Shown here: one piece after another, positions 46,172-55,413 of the stretch | How the letters are laid out: every line of letters starts with the position of its first letter | How positions within the stretch are numbered: position 1 is the first letter of the stretch | NCBI RefSeq assembly: GCF_000737245.1 | Contig: NZ_JPQU01000027.1 | Coordinates: forward strand, 1-64,000 | From: Pseudomonas syringae | Lineage (GTDB): Bacteria > Pseudomonadota > Gammaproteobacteria > Pseudomonadales > Pseudomonadaceae | Length of the DNA stretch: 64,000 bases | Reading direction: 5' to 3' | Position numbers and translations under genes: made by a program | Notes under the pieces: generated by a model | The model's database searches: none | What the model was told of the DNA's origin: nothing | Seen by the model: the letters and a program-made list of their open reading frames with translations, nothing else

Positions 46172-47243
46172 ATGGCGGTGAATTCTTCAATACTTGATGT
46201 CGTGGTCATTGGCGGAGGTCAATCCGCGCTGACCGTCGCCTATTTTCTGAGGCGTTCAGGCCTTTCCTACCTATTACTCGATGCCGAGCCTGCACCCGGA
46301 GGCGCATGGCGGCATGGATGGGATTCGCTGCGACTCTTTTCCCCGTCTGCATGGAGCTCAATTGCCGGCTGGCCTATGCCTGATGTCTCCGAGGGCACTC
46401 CCGGGCGGGACGATGTTGTCGATTACCTGACTCGGTATGAGCGCCGATATGACTTCCCCATTATTCGCTCCACGCGGGTAACCCGTGTCGAGAGCATCGA
46501 AGGCGGGTTGCGCGTTTTCTCCGGGAATACTTTCTGGGATGCCAGAGCGGTCATCAGTGCAACAGGCACGTGGAGCCGCCCGGTTATTCCAACCTATCCA
46601 GGACAGGAACTGTTCGAGGGGCAGCAGATCCATTCCGCCCATTATGTTGGGCCGAGTGAGTTCGAGGGGAGGGCGGTTCTTGTCGTCGGCGGTGGCAATT
46701 CAGGTGCCCAGATTTATGCCGAGGTTTCCAAAAATGGCTCACGCAACCTGGGTCACTCAACACCCTCCAAAATATCTTCCAGATGATGTCGATGGCCGTG
46801 TCCTGTTCGAGAGAGCCACCGCTCGGTTAAAAGCGCAGCAAGCAGGCCTAGAGGGTCAACAGCCGGAAGCAGGTTTGGGCGACATCGTAATGGTGCCAGC
46901 TGTGAAGGAGGCCCGCGACCGCGGTGTGCTCAAAGCGGTACGGCCATTCACGCAGTTCACTTCGACAGGTGTTATGTGGCCATCTGGAGCCGAGACGAAG
47001 ATCGATGCCGTGATCTGGTGTACCGGGTTCTCTCCCGCGCTCGACCACTTGAGCAACCTTGGTATCGTGGGCCAAGACGGCATAGTCATCGTGAACGAAA
47101 GCCGGAGTGTTGATTTACCCAATCTGTGGCTGGTGGGCTACGGCGATTGGACGGGCCTCGCCTCCGCAACATTGATCGGGGTGACCCGTACCGCCCGGGA
47201 TGTGGTCAAGCAAGTCCAAACTTATCTCGCAGGATTTGCTTGA
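46172..47243 (+). pseudogene. ArsO-like flavin monooxygenase, frameshifted at an A5 run
   Basis: The first frame (46172-46786) encodes [20 protein letters not shown] and [17 protein letters not shown]; it then runs out of homology. A second frame continues directly as [21 protein letters not shown] and ends [20 protein letters not shown] at 47243. The switch falls at AAAAA (46730-46734); removing one A restores one open frame of about 356 residues, the usual ArsO length. This is decay, a sequencing error or slippage. The ATG 46172 sits too near AGGAGG, so the in-frame GTG at 46178 may be the start. The family oxidises arsenicals or sulfur compounds. Confidence 0.85.
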
Positions 47244-47280
47244 TAGCTAAAGCACGAGTGACACGCCCGTATCCAGAACA

Positions 47281-49869
47281 TCAAATCACTGTGCATGCCT
47301 GTGTCACCTTCGCCGCCTCAACCCACGCATTGAACGTTTCGCTATCGAGTGGTCTGCTTAGAAAGTAGCCTTGACCTTCATCGCAACGTACTGCCTTGAG
47401 CAATGCCAACTGCTCAACCGTCTCAATCCCTTCAGCCGTGATAGTGAGTGACAAAGCGCGGCCAAGCTCGACGATGGCTTGAATGATTGATTTGTCGTTC
47501 TCGTTTTCACCCAAGGTATTAACGAAGCTGCGGTCAATTTTCAGACCGTCGAATGGAAAAGAGCGCAGATAGCTGAGGGAAGAATATCCCGTACCAAAAT
47601 CATCCAGGGATAAGCGCACGCCGAGGGCTTTTAACCCCATCATTACGTCAAGCGCACTGGCGGCATCGTCCAGCATCACGCTCTCGGTTAGTTCCAGCTC
47701 CAAACGAGCAGGATCAAATCCGGTATCGGCAAGTATTTTCTGAACGCGCGCTATCAGGTTGCCACGCTGGAACTCAGTTGGAGATAAATTCACAGACACG
47801 AACACATCCTTTTGCCAGCTACTCGCTGTGCCACAGGCGGTGTGGAGTACCCAGTCACTCAAAGGCACGATAAGTCCGGTTTCTTCGGCAATAGGTATGA
47901 ATATATCCGGAGCAATCATTCCACGTTCAGGGTGCTGCCACCGCACTAGAGCCTCCGCACCGACCATTTGACCATCAGAAATGCGAATGCGGGGCTGGAA
48001 GTGCAGCCGCAGTTCGCCATGTTTAATGGCGTAACGCAGGTCGCTCTCTAGCCGACGACGCTCGATGATCTTCGCGTTCATACCGCCCGCGTAAAAGCGC
48101 CAGGTATTGCGTCCTCCCGCTTTAGCTTCGTATAAGGCTATATCGGCGTAACGCAGCAGTTCGGTGGCCTGAATTGCATCATTGGGCGCTATCGCAATCC
48201 CGATACTGGCGCTGACAAAAACTTCCTGGTCATTGATTGCAAACGGCTTTTCGATCGAATTGATCAGGCGACGGCAGAAAGCTTCAATCTGCTCTTGAGA
48301 GCCGATATCCGTGAGAATGAGTACGAATTCGTCGCCGCCAGCACGTGCGACCAGGTCGCCGCTGCGCACGCACTCCGCCAAACGGCGCGATACCTCAGTA
48401 AGCACATGATCGCCCGCGGCATGACCGAGAAGGTCATTCACCGGTTTGAAACGGTCCAGGTCAACGCTCAGCATTACCAGTGGCTGCTCATGAGTGGGAG
48501 CCGCCTCCAGCTTCCCATCCAGAAACTCTTGCAGGCGCGTCCTGTTAGGCAGGCCGGTCAGTGCGTCATGCTGCGAAAGATATTCTATGCGGCGACGGGC
48601 TTCGACTTCCTCTGTAACGTCAGTAGCTGTTCCGCGAAATCCATTGTTTGCCATTTCGCGGGCAGAGAGTCGAGTAATGCGTTGTTGACCCTTCAAGTCT
48701 GTGTAACTGCATTGCACGCTATCGTTGATTCGCCGTTTGCGCATCGCCAACCAGTGAGATATCAGGCACGAGTCGGTGTACAGCAGACTGTCTATACTCG
48801 CTCCGATCCAGTCTTCCCTCGACAGGCCTGTGACCTCTTCAAACCTTTCTGAGAGATAAGTGAAACTTCCATCCGGGTCAATTTCCCAAATCCAGTCGGA
48901 ACTGGCCTCTGCGACATCGCGAAAACGTTCTTCGCTGGCTGCAAGCGTCGTCTCACTGAGCTGAAGTGATGTATAGCTATGATCAAGCGCTCTGGCTGCG
49001 AGGGTTGTCCGACGTAAAATAACGAGTGTCATTATCAAGACGAGCAGCGCAGCAGCGCCGAGCAAGGGCAGCATGAAACCCAACAATCTCTGCCCCGGTG
49101 TCTCTGGATTCCAGTGCAAAATGCCAGCGGAACCGTCTTTGCCCAGGGGCAATGTTGCGTTGGGAGGAGACTCGGAGGCCGACAATATTCGTAGCCCTTC
49201 GATACCGTAGTCAGCCCCAATCGCTTCGAGTCTTGAGTTGTCCAGGAAAATTACGAAGACCATCACTGATGCTGGGCCTTCATCTACCTCAATTGTCGGA
49301 TCTGTGCCCGGTGTCAGTGCTGCGGCTGCGACCAGAACGGGTACACCACCGACGTTAAGAAAAGCGGTCACAGGCGTTTCGTTCTTTGCCGCTTCCCGAG
49401 CTTGATTGCCAAGTCCATCAAACGCTTGGCCCAGCCAGTCTTCAATCGCCACGGCTTTCAGCTCGCCCTCGATAACCGAGTAAACGGTGTGACCTGTGCC
49501 GTCGACTACGAAAACTCCTTGAAAGCCGAAGTCCGCATACAGCGTCGGCCCTGCGTTCTGGCTAACGAATGCCCAGTCGGTATCCACCTCAATGTGCAAG
49601 TGCCGATAGGCATCACCCCAGAAGGCGTAATCCTTGAGCGTCATACGTGCGGATTTTTCCAGCGAATCTACCGCTTTTTCCGTGTAGAAAACGCTTTCAG
49701 CTTCTTCAATCCTGTCGAGGTCTTGCGCCACATATATAAGCAGACAAATGGCGAGTACGAAGACAGCTGCCAATAACCCTGAGAATTTAAGCAGCGAGAC
49801 ACGAATCAGAGCCACACTTGAGTGGTGCTTGACCGGAATGATGGCAGCGAGAGGCGGGGTATTCAGCAT
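47281..49869 (-). CDS. CHASE4-PAS-GGDEF-EAL bifunctional c-di-GMP enzyme
   Basis: An 862-residue membrane protein. TM1 (LAAVFVLAICLLIYVAQDL) is followed by a periplasmic CHASE4-type sensor (KDYAFWGDAYRHL, DFGFQGVFVVDGTG) and TM2 (LLGAAALLVLIMTLVIL). A PAS domain (ERFRDVAEASSDWIWEIDPD) precedes GGDEF (ARAGGDEFVLIL, with the RSGD I-site five residues before) and EAL (GAEALVRW; ELTESVML; DDFGTGYSSLSYLRSF). Both active sites look intact, so it could make or break c-di-GMP. TTGGAG precedes the ATG. Confidence 0.92.
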   Translation of the reverse strand: MLNTPPLAAIIPVKHHSSVALIRVSLLKFSGLLAAVFVLAICLLIYVAQDLDRIEEAESVFYTEKAVDSLEKSARMTLKDYAFWGDAYRHLHIEVDTDWAFVSQNAGPTLYADFGFQGVFVVDGTGHTVYSVIEGELKAVAIEDWLGQAFDGLGNQAREAAKNETPVTAFLNVGGVPVLVAAAALTPGTDPTIEVDEGPASVMVFVIFLDNSRLEAIGADYGIEGLRILSASESPPNATLPLGKDGSAGILHWNPETPGQRLLGFMLPLLGAAALLVLIMTLVILRRTTLAARALDHSYTSLQLSETTLAASEERFRDVAEASSDWIWEIDPDGSFTYLSERFEEVTGLSREDWIGASIDSLLYTDSCLISHWLAMRKRRINDSVQCSYTDLKGQQRITRLSAREMANNGFRGTATDVTEEVEARRRIEYLSQHDALTGLPNRTRLQEFLDGKLEAAPTHEQPLVMLSVDLDRFKPVNDLLGHAAGDHVLTEVSRRLAECVRSGDLVARAGGDEFVLILTDIGSQEQIEAFCRRLINSIEKPFAINDQEVFVSASIGIAIAPNDAIQATELLRYADIALYEAKAGGRNTWRFYAGGMNAKIIERRRLESDLRYAIKHGELRLHFQPRIRISDGQMVGAEALVRWQHPERGMIAPDIFIPIAEETGLIVPLSDWVLHTACGTASSWQKDVFVSVNLSPTEFQRGNLIARVQKILADTGFDPARLELELTESVMLDDAASALDVMMGLKALGVRLSLDDFGTGYSSLSYLRSFPFDGLKIDRSFVNTLGENENDKSIIQAIVELGRALSLTITAEGIETVEQLALLKAVRCDEGQGYFLSRPLDSETFNAWVEAAKVTQACTVI

Positions 49870-50143
49870 AGGACTCCAAGCGATATGACAAGAGCAGAAC
49901 TCTCAGTAGACAGTATCGGCTGATGCGGCTTTTTCCTAAGCGCTTGAGATTGTAGGTTCTGACTATCTTCCCGATAGCGGCCGGGCCCCCAATGGCCCTG
50001 AAAATAACCGACATGACTCTGATCCTAAGACGCGCCTGGAACTCCTAGGCAAGTGGCATACAAGCCGGCCTGATTGTGGCCTCGACCGGTGCGATTAAAG
50101 CGACCCAAGCAGGCGAACAGTAACGCTGCGCAGGAGATGTAAC

Positions 50144-50578
50144 ATGAGCATCGATTGGCTCCACTTCACACCTTGGGCTTCATTAGGCGGCGGGGCGTTG
50201 ATAGGGCTGGCCGCAAGTCTGTTCGTTCTCGTGAACGGTCGCATCGCGGGAATCAGCGGCTTGCTTGGCACAATGATGCAATTTGACAGCGAAGGCTGGA
50301 GCGAGAAGACGTTGTTCCTTCTAGGCCTGATGATTGCCCCGTTGTTGTGGGGAGTGTTCGCCGTCTTGCCGGAGATCGAAATCAATACAGGGTGGCCGGC
50401 CCTCGTCATTGCTGGCCTGCTCGTAGGCGTGGGAACACGTTACGGCTCCGGCTGCACAAGTGGACACGGGGGGTGTGGAGTGTCCCGGTTGTCTCCCCGG
50501 TCAATTGTGGCAACGCTTTGTTTTATGCTCGCCGGATTTGCCACCGTGTACGTCATTCGTCATGCGCTGGGAGCCTGA
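50144..50578 (+). CDS. YeeE/YedE-family sulfur transporter, first half
   Basis: A 144-residue membrane protein with about four segments. The Cys-containing GTRYGSGCTSGHGGCGVSRL is the family motif for binding thiosulfate or related sulfur. AGGAG lies 7 bp before the ATG. It overlaps no other gene and is followed 2 bp later by the partner half, which is frameshifted here. In many Pseudomonas the two half-size proteins work together. Confidence 0.88.
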   Translation: MSIDWLHFTPWASLGGGALIGLAASLFVLVNGRIAGISGLLGTMMQFDSEGWSEKTLFLLGLMIAPLLWGVFAVLPEIEINTGWPALVIAGLLVGVGTRYGSGCTSGHGGCGVSRLSPRSIVATLCFMLAGFATVYVIRHALGA

Positions 50579-50580
50579 AT

Positions 50581-51014
50581 ATGATCAAGCTGACTGCATT
50601 TTCCTCAGGGCTGATCTTTGGTCTGGGTCTGCTACTGGCAGGGATGACGAACCCCGCGAAGGTGTTGGCTTTTCTTGATCTTGCCGGGGCCTGGGATCCT
50701 TCACTTGCTCTGGTCATGGCAGGCGCAATCGCTGTGGCAGTTATCCCCCTGCAATGGGCGCGAATAGGCTGTCCTTGCTAGGTGCACGCATGCAGCTACC
50801 TGAGAAAAGAGCGATCGACGCCCGCTTGATCGGCGGCAGCCTGGTGTTCGGCGTAGGGTGGGGGATTGCGGGAATCTGCCCTGGGCCAGCAGTTGCAATT
50901 CTGCTAACCGGTCACTGGAAAATTCTCATATTCATATTGGCCATGCTGGCCGGAATGTACGTGTTCTCAGCCCTCGAAAGCCGCCGCACAGCTCGATCTG
51001 CAGGCAATGGCTAA
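50581..51014 (+). pseudogene. YeeE/YedE partner (DUF6691-like), frameshifted
   Basis: The first frame encodes MIKLTAFSSGLIFGLGLLLA and GAWDPSLALVMAGAIAVAVI but ends at TAG 50779-50781 after QWARIGCPC. The neighbouring frame continues with RLSLLGARMQLPEKRAIDAR and GVGWGIAGICPGPAVAILLT to 51014. The shift lies near 50758-50765, after codons for LQWA; adding one base would restore a single 144-residue protein. The second Cys motif (GICPGPA) is in the second part. Broken unless slippage or a sequence error is involved. Confidence 0.85.
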
Positions 51015-51291
51015 CGCAATCCGCAATACCTCGCTGGCGATGCTGTGTGCTCTGGCGCGCCTAAGAACGTTGAGGTTACGAGCTTCGGGGTCGTTCTTCG
51101 GCGATATTCACGAGCTTGGCGGCCGGTTACCTGGAGAGTTTTCGATGAACTTTTCTTAAGAACTCGCTTCCCTATTGAACCAGGAAGGGATGCATATTTA
51201 AGGCTACCGACTCCGAGGTATTCGTAATGGTGCGTGGCAGGAAAGGGGAGTACGCAGACAGGGACGTCTGCATACCAATAAGAGGTGAGCC

Positions 51292-51723
51292 ATGAGCAAA
51301 AACATCGGTGCTTTGGACTTGAATATTCATTTGGGTAAAGACGATGAACATGCGTTGTTTAAATGGTTGATAGCCAGTTTTTTGATGGGCAAACGGATCC
51401 GCTCGGGCATTGCCGCAGATGCCTACAAGGTCATCATCGATAAACATCAGCGGGACACGCCGAGAAAACTTGCCGCATGCACACATGGTGAGCTGGTGAA
51501 AATGCTGGGCGAGGGGGGCTATGCCCGCTATGACGAATCCACCGCTGAGCGATTGCTGAAACTGAGTAAAAAATTGAACGAGGAATACGGCGGCAAGATT
51601 ATGAAGATTCGCGAAGTCAGTGCAGACAGGGCGGATTTTGAAAAGCGGCTGACAGACTTCGAAGGTATCGGCCCCAAAACTGTAGAAATTTTCCTGCGCG
51701 ATGCTCGGGAAGTGCTTTTTTGA
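51292..51723 (+). CDS. Small HhH-motif DNA-repair-like protein
   Basis: A 143-residue protein. The C-terminal FEGIGPKTVEIFLRDAR is a helix-hairpin-helix of endonuclease III / HhH-GPD type, preceded by KWLIASFLMGKRIRSGIAAD. The catalytic Lys and FeS cluster region of full-length glycosylases are absent, so it is a short relative and not a proven glycosylase. GAGGTGAGCC precedes the ATG. It overlaps the DUF72 gene (TTGA). Confidence 0.75.
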   Translation: MSKNIGALDLNIHLGKDDEHALFKWLIASFLMGKRIRSGIAADAYKVIIDKHQRDTPRKLAACTHGELVKMLGEGGYARYDESTAERLLKLSKKLNEEYGGKIMKIREVSADRADFEKRLTDFEGIGPKTVEIFLRDAREVLF

Positions 51724-52457
51724 GCCGGGCGCCAGTGTATGTGGGATGCGCAGGCTGGAATGTCGGACGTGAATACCGGCGACAGTTTGCAGGGCAGGGG
51801 AGCCATCTTGAGCTCTATTCCGAGAAGCTCAACACGGTCGAGATCAACAGCACCTTCTATCGTTCGCATCGACCGGCGACCTACAGAAAATGGGCATCCT
51901 CGGTGAGTTCGGACTTTCGTTTTTCAGTGAAAATGCCCAAGTCGATCACTCATGAAGCCCGCCTGCTCAAATGCACTGATCACCTCGACACCTTCCTGTC
52001 GGAATGCTGCGAGCTGGGCGATCGTTTAGGGTGCTTACTGGTTCAATTGCCGCCTTCTCTGGATTTCAGTTCCAGAGTCGCTGGCCACTTCTTTGAAACC
52101 CTCAGGGCTCGATATTCGGGTTGTGTGGTCATAGAGCCGCGCCATGCTTCTTGGGCCGATGCTCAGGCTTTGTTGAGTGACTATCAGATCGCGCAAGCGG
52201 CGGTTGACCCGTCGCGCTTTGACATCGACAGCGTACCCACAGGATGGGCAGGAGTCCGTTATTGGCGCTTTCACGGCTCGCCGAGGATCTATCACAGCGA
52301 ATATGAGCAGGATTGGCTGATAGCTAGAGCCCGGGAAATTCTGGAAGCCAAAAGCGACGATTCTCCGGCCTGGTGCATTTTCGACAACACAGCGCAAGAC
52401 GCTGCGCTGGGTAATGCGTTGTCCATGCAACGTCTTTTGAACGCGCAGCGTAGGTGA
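51720..52457 (+). CDS. DUF72 (YecE-like) protein
   Basis: A 245-residue TIM-barrel protein. VYVGCAGWNVGREYR, LNTVEINSTFYRSHRPATYRKW and FRFSVKMPKSITH are diagnostic of DUF72. The TTG start at 51720 overlaps the stop of the HhH gene, which suggests co-translation. The molecular activity is not established; it is often found near DNA repair or stress genes. Confidence 0.88.
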   Translation: MSRAPVYVGCAGWNVGREYRRQFAGQGSHLELYSEKLNTVEINSTFYRSHRPATYRKWASSVSSDFRFSVKMPKSITHEARLLKCTDHLDTFLSECCELGDRLGCLLVQLPPSLDFSSRVAGHFFETLRARYSGCVVIEPRHASWADAQALLSDYQIAQAAVDPSRFDIDSVPTGWAGVRYWRFHGSPRIYHSEYEQDWLIARAREILEAKSDDSPAWCIFDNTAQDAALGNALSMQRLLNAQRR

Positions 52458-52505
52458 GAAACGGCAGCCGATCGATGTCGCTACCATTTCCCGTCCGCAC
52501 CCTGT

Positions 52506-52949
52506 TTATGGCTCCAGAAAACGCTGAGCGTGATCAGCTACCGGTGTGCGGCTACTGTCGTATCTGCCAAATAGCCTGTAGCGGTTCAATGCAATCTTGT
52601 CGTATACCCAATCGCGTAGTGCCTGCGGAACGAATTTGGCCGCATTGAGCCATGGCCAGGGAAGAGGCAAGCGGGCCAGAATCTCGAACATTGCCTCTGA
52701 ACGGACAAAGATCCGACCCTCAGCGATCAGAACGATGGTGTTGAATCGATCAGTAGGCAAGCCGGCCCAGGCCAGTAGCTCTTGCCCTGGCGGCGACTGT
52801 ACTGTCGCGAGCCGGATGCGCCGCATGCGGTCATGACGGATGATAAATTTAGCCCAGCCGTTACACAGCTTGCAGGTACCGTCAAACAGCACAACAGTTT
52901 CCTTGGTACGCAACAGTGGTGCGGGGGACGTGGGTTGGCTAATCATCAA
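52506..52949 (-). CDS. DCC (DUF393) protein, second copy
   Basis: A 147-residue protein with VVLFDGTCKLCNGWAKFIIR near residue 20, the DCC active motif, and RLFGRYDSSRTPVADH at the end. Its N-terminus extends about 15 residues beyond the motif in comparison with the first copy at 44832, and the rest is divergent from it, so it is not a recent duplication. It is convergent with the DUF72 gene. Confidence 0.87.
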   Translation of the reverse strand: MMISQPTSPAPLLRTKETVVLFDGTCKLCNGWAKFIIRHDRMRRIRLATVQSPPGQELLAWAGLPTDRFNTIVLIAEGRIFVRSEAMFEILARLPLPWPWLNAAKFVPQALRDWVYDKIALNRYRLFGRYDSSRTPVADHAQRFLEP

Positions 52950-53033
52950 AAGTATCCCGTTTGTCAGCCGCTGATTTGGTGGATGGCGCTACGCGATCCC
53001 CGGCACGACCTTTTCCTGGACCTGATGCTTCAA

Positions 53034-53309
53034 TCAGTTTTTTTCTGGCTCCTTCAGATAGCCAAGCCCAGCTGAGGAAGGCGCTTGGTGACGATCTTCG
53101 GTGGCTTGAGCTTTATGAGCCTCTGCATAATCCTTCTCCGCTTTTACTTTCTCATCAGCGGCCTGTTGGGGTTTGCCTTCAGCTTGTTTCTGCTCGGACT
53201 CTTGTACGTGCTCATTAGCATCTTGTACGTGATCTTCAGACGTCTTGTCACATGCAGATAAGCCAAGTGCGGTGGCCAGGAGCAGCGGCAACGTAAGAAA
53301 TTTTGTCAT
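53034..53309 (-). CDS. Small hydrophilic lipoprotein
   Basis: A 91-residue lipoprotein. MTKFLTLPLLLATALGLSAC ends in a lipobox. The mature part is charged and repetitive in Lys/Glu/Gln/Ala (EHVQESEQKQAEGKPQQAAD), probably a coiled helix. GAGGTG precedes the ATG at 53309 by about 7 bp; an in-frame GTG at 53318 is weaker. The function is unknown. Confidence 0.75.
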   Translation of the reverse strand: MTKFLTLPLLLATALGLSACDKTSEDHVQDANEHVQESEQKQAEGKPQQAADEKVKAEKDYAEAHKAQATEDRHQAPSSAGLGYLKEPEKN

Positions 53310-53604
53310 GGAAAACACCTCTATTAAATGACCTAACCTATTGAACTCCCTGGGTTTGATTGGTTCAACAATGGTTATGAGGACCCGGCTGGCGATAGCG
53401 TCGCGGAATTGGGGACGCGCTGATTACCATGCTGCTCGAGGCCGTTGAATAAGCGGGTGGATCAGCCTTTGGGGCGTACCGCGAGTGTGACACTTGGCGG
53501 AGGTTTCCCATCAATCAGGCGCAACTATCGCCGACCGGTCAGTTCAAACAGCTATCCAACACCACATGACCCGAAGATTCGGCGTCAGAACACAGGAACA
53601 TTTC

Positions 53605-54936
53605 ATGGATCTGTCAGGAAACGAGCCGAATCTTTCACTAAAGCGGGTCATAACAGGGCCAATGCTGTTGCTGTTCATTCTGGGCGATGTGTTGGGCGCA
53701 GGCGTCTATGCGCTGGCCGGCACGATAGCGGGTGAGGTCGGTGGGGCAATTTGGATACCGCTACTCATCGCTTTATGTTTCGCACTCCTGACAGCAGGAT
53801 CTTATGCGGAGCTAGTGACGAAATATCCTCATGCTGGTGCTGCAGCCGTGTTCGCCGGCAAAGCATTCAAATCGCCATTGATCTCGTTTCTGATTGGATT
53901 TTGTATGCTCGCAGCAGGGGTGACGAGCGCTGCTGGCTTATCGTTAGCCTTCGCTGGTGATTACCTGGCGGCATTCGTAGATGTCCATCCGCACGTGGCG
54001 GCGCTGATTTTCCTGGTTGCCATTGCGCTCCTCAATGCCAGGGGAATCAAGGAATCCATGTCAGCAAATATCGTGATGACTATGATCGAGGTAAGCGGTT
54101 TGTTACTCGTAGTGGTCGCCGCTGGCTGGTACTTCAACACAGGTGCAGCTGACATGTCCCGAGCACTGGAATTCAAGCCGGGCGTCAGTCCGGCATTTGC
54201 GGTTCTAGGCGCAGCTCTATTGGCCTTCTATTCGTTTGTCGGTTTTGAGACTTCTGCCAATTTGGCGGAAGAGATCCGCGATGTGCGTAAAACCTATCCC
54301 AGGGCTCTGTTTGGAGCATTGCTCATCGCCGGAGTCGTTTACGTACTGGTTGGAGTAGCCGCCGCAACCGTATTGAACGTTGACGAGTTGACAACTTCTT
54401 CAGCGCCCCTGCTTGAAGTCGTCAAGAAATCAGGACTGGGCATTCCTCCTTTGCTTTTTGCTTTCATTGCATTGATCGCTGTCGCTAATGGAGCCTTGTT
54501 AACGATGATCATGGCAAGTCGTCTCACCTACGGAATGGCCCGTCAGCAGTTATTACCTGAGGTCCTGCTCAAAGTACTGCCAGAGCGGCGCACGCCATGG
54601 TCAGCCATACTTGCCACAACCGTGGTCGCCGCATTGCTGACGCTGACGGGCTCATTGGAGATTCTTGCCCAGACAGTGGTCCTGCTTTTGTTGTTTGTAT
54701 TTATCAGTACCAATCTGGCGGTGCTGGTGTTGCGTAATGATATTGTCTCTCACGACCATTATCGGGTGCCTGGTTGGGTACCGGTTCTGGCCATTGCTTC
54801 CTGCCTTCTGCTGATGACCCAACAAAACTCAGAAACATGGCTTCGGGCTGGAGCTCTGTTGCTAGTAGGCGCGTTCCTCTACGGCATCACCCAGATTGGT
54901 CGCAAACGTTTGATGGCCTCCAAGTCAGCTCCTTGA
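53605..54936 (+). CDS. APC-superfamily amino acid permease
   Basis: A 443-residue transporter with about 12 membrane segments. TM1 has the GDVLGAGVYALAG glycine motif and TM6 YSFVGFETSANLAEEIRDVRKTYP, typical of the cationic amino-acid/APC group. The frame is open to 53494; the ATG at 53605 with AGGA 8 bp upstream fits the family N-terminus. It is a single gene. The substrate cannot be assigned. Confidence 0.88.
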   Translation: MDLSGNEPNLSLKRVITGPMLLLFILGDVLGAGVYALAGTIAGEVGGAIWIPLLIALCFALLTAGSYAELVTKYPHAGAAAVFAGKAFKSPLISFLIGFCMLAAGVTSAAGLSLAFAGDYLAAFVDVHPHVAALIFLVAIALLNARGIKESMSANIVMTMIEVSGLLLVVVAAGWYFNTGAADMSRALEFKPGVSPAFAVLGAALLAFYSFVGFETSANLAEEIRDVRKTYPRALFGALLIAGVVYVLVGVAAATVLNVDELTTSSAPLLEVVKKSGLGIPPLLFAFIALIAVANGALLTMIMASRLTYGMARQQLLPEVLLKVLPERRTPWSAILATTVVAALLTLTGSLEILAQTVVLLLLFVFISTNLAVLVLRNDIVSHDHYRVPGWVPVLAIASCLLLMTQQNSETWLRAGALLLVGAFLYGITQIGRKRLMASKSAP

Positions 54937-55413
54937 GTCGGTCCGCTCACTGCTGAACTCTGCTGCGCGCCGCGAGCCCTATCAACACTACCGCGTCTAG
55001 TACTCCGGCCGTCTGAAGTTATTAGCTGTGTCCCTGTTAAGGCTTTCTGGTCGGGCAATAAAGATCCGAGGTGAACTAAGTGGGTCGCCTAAAAGCCAAA
55101 ATTCCAGACGAGGAAAACCGCTGCCAAGCATTGTAGAGAGGTGTCGAGTGAAAAGAAGGGCGCTCATACGCGATATTAATAATGTGTGGATAACACCTTT
55201 GCACTACTGGCGCACCCTGAGCGCAGCCATCCGACACTGCATCCGGCCATCGGGCCCACGCGAGCGTCTGCTTCGCAGATGCAGAAAGCAAGACGTCCGC
55301 CGAGAGGTAATGGCGGAGCAGATACGGCAAGAAAAGCGTTAACCCACTAGTGCTGTCTGTCAGGGCTGGCGTAGGATGCATTTACCTTACTGTCCTGACC
55401 GAGGTTTAAATCA
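54937..55413. other. Gene-free stretch upstream of a thioredoxin-like gene
   Basis: Open frames on both strands here lack convincing composition, start signals or family motifs. A small hairpin GTCTGCTTCGCAGAT occurs near 55266. I see no REP element, tRNA or clear terminator. The promoter of the 55414 gene should lie at the right end. Confidence 0.5.

Noticed and set aside
51045-51227. 60-residue plus-strand frame after the YeeE pair
   Set aside because: It begins inside the end of the previous reading region, lacks a ribosome site and has no motif.
55028-55381. About 100-residue frames on both strands
   Set aside because: Composition is Arg/Ser-rich or random, start signals are poor, and no known family is visible.
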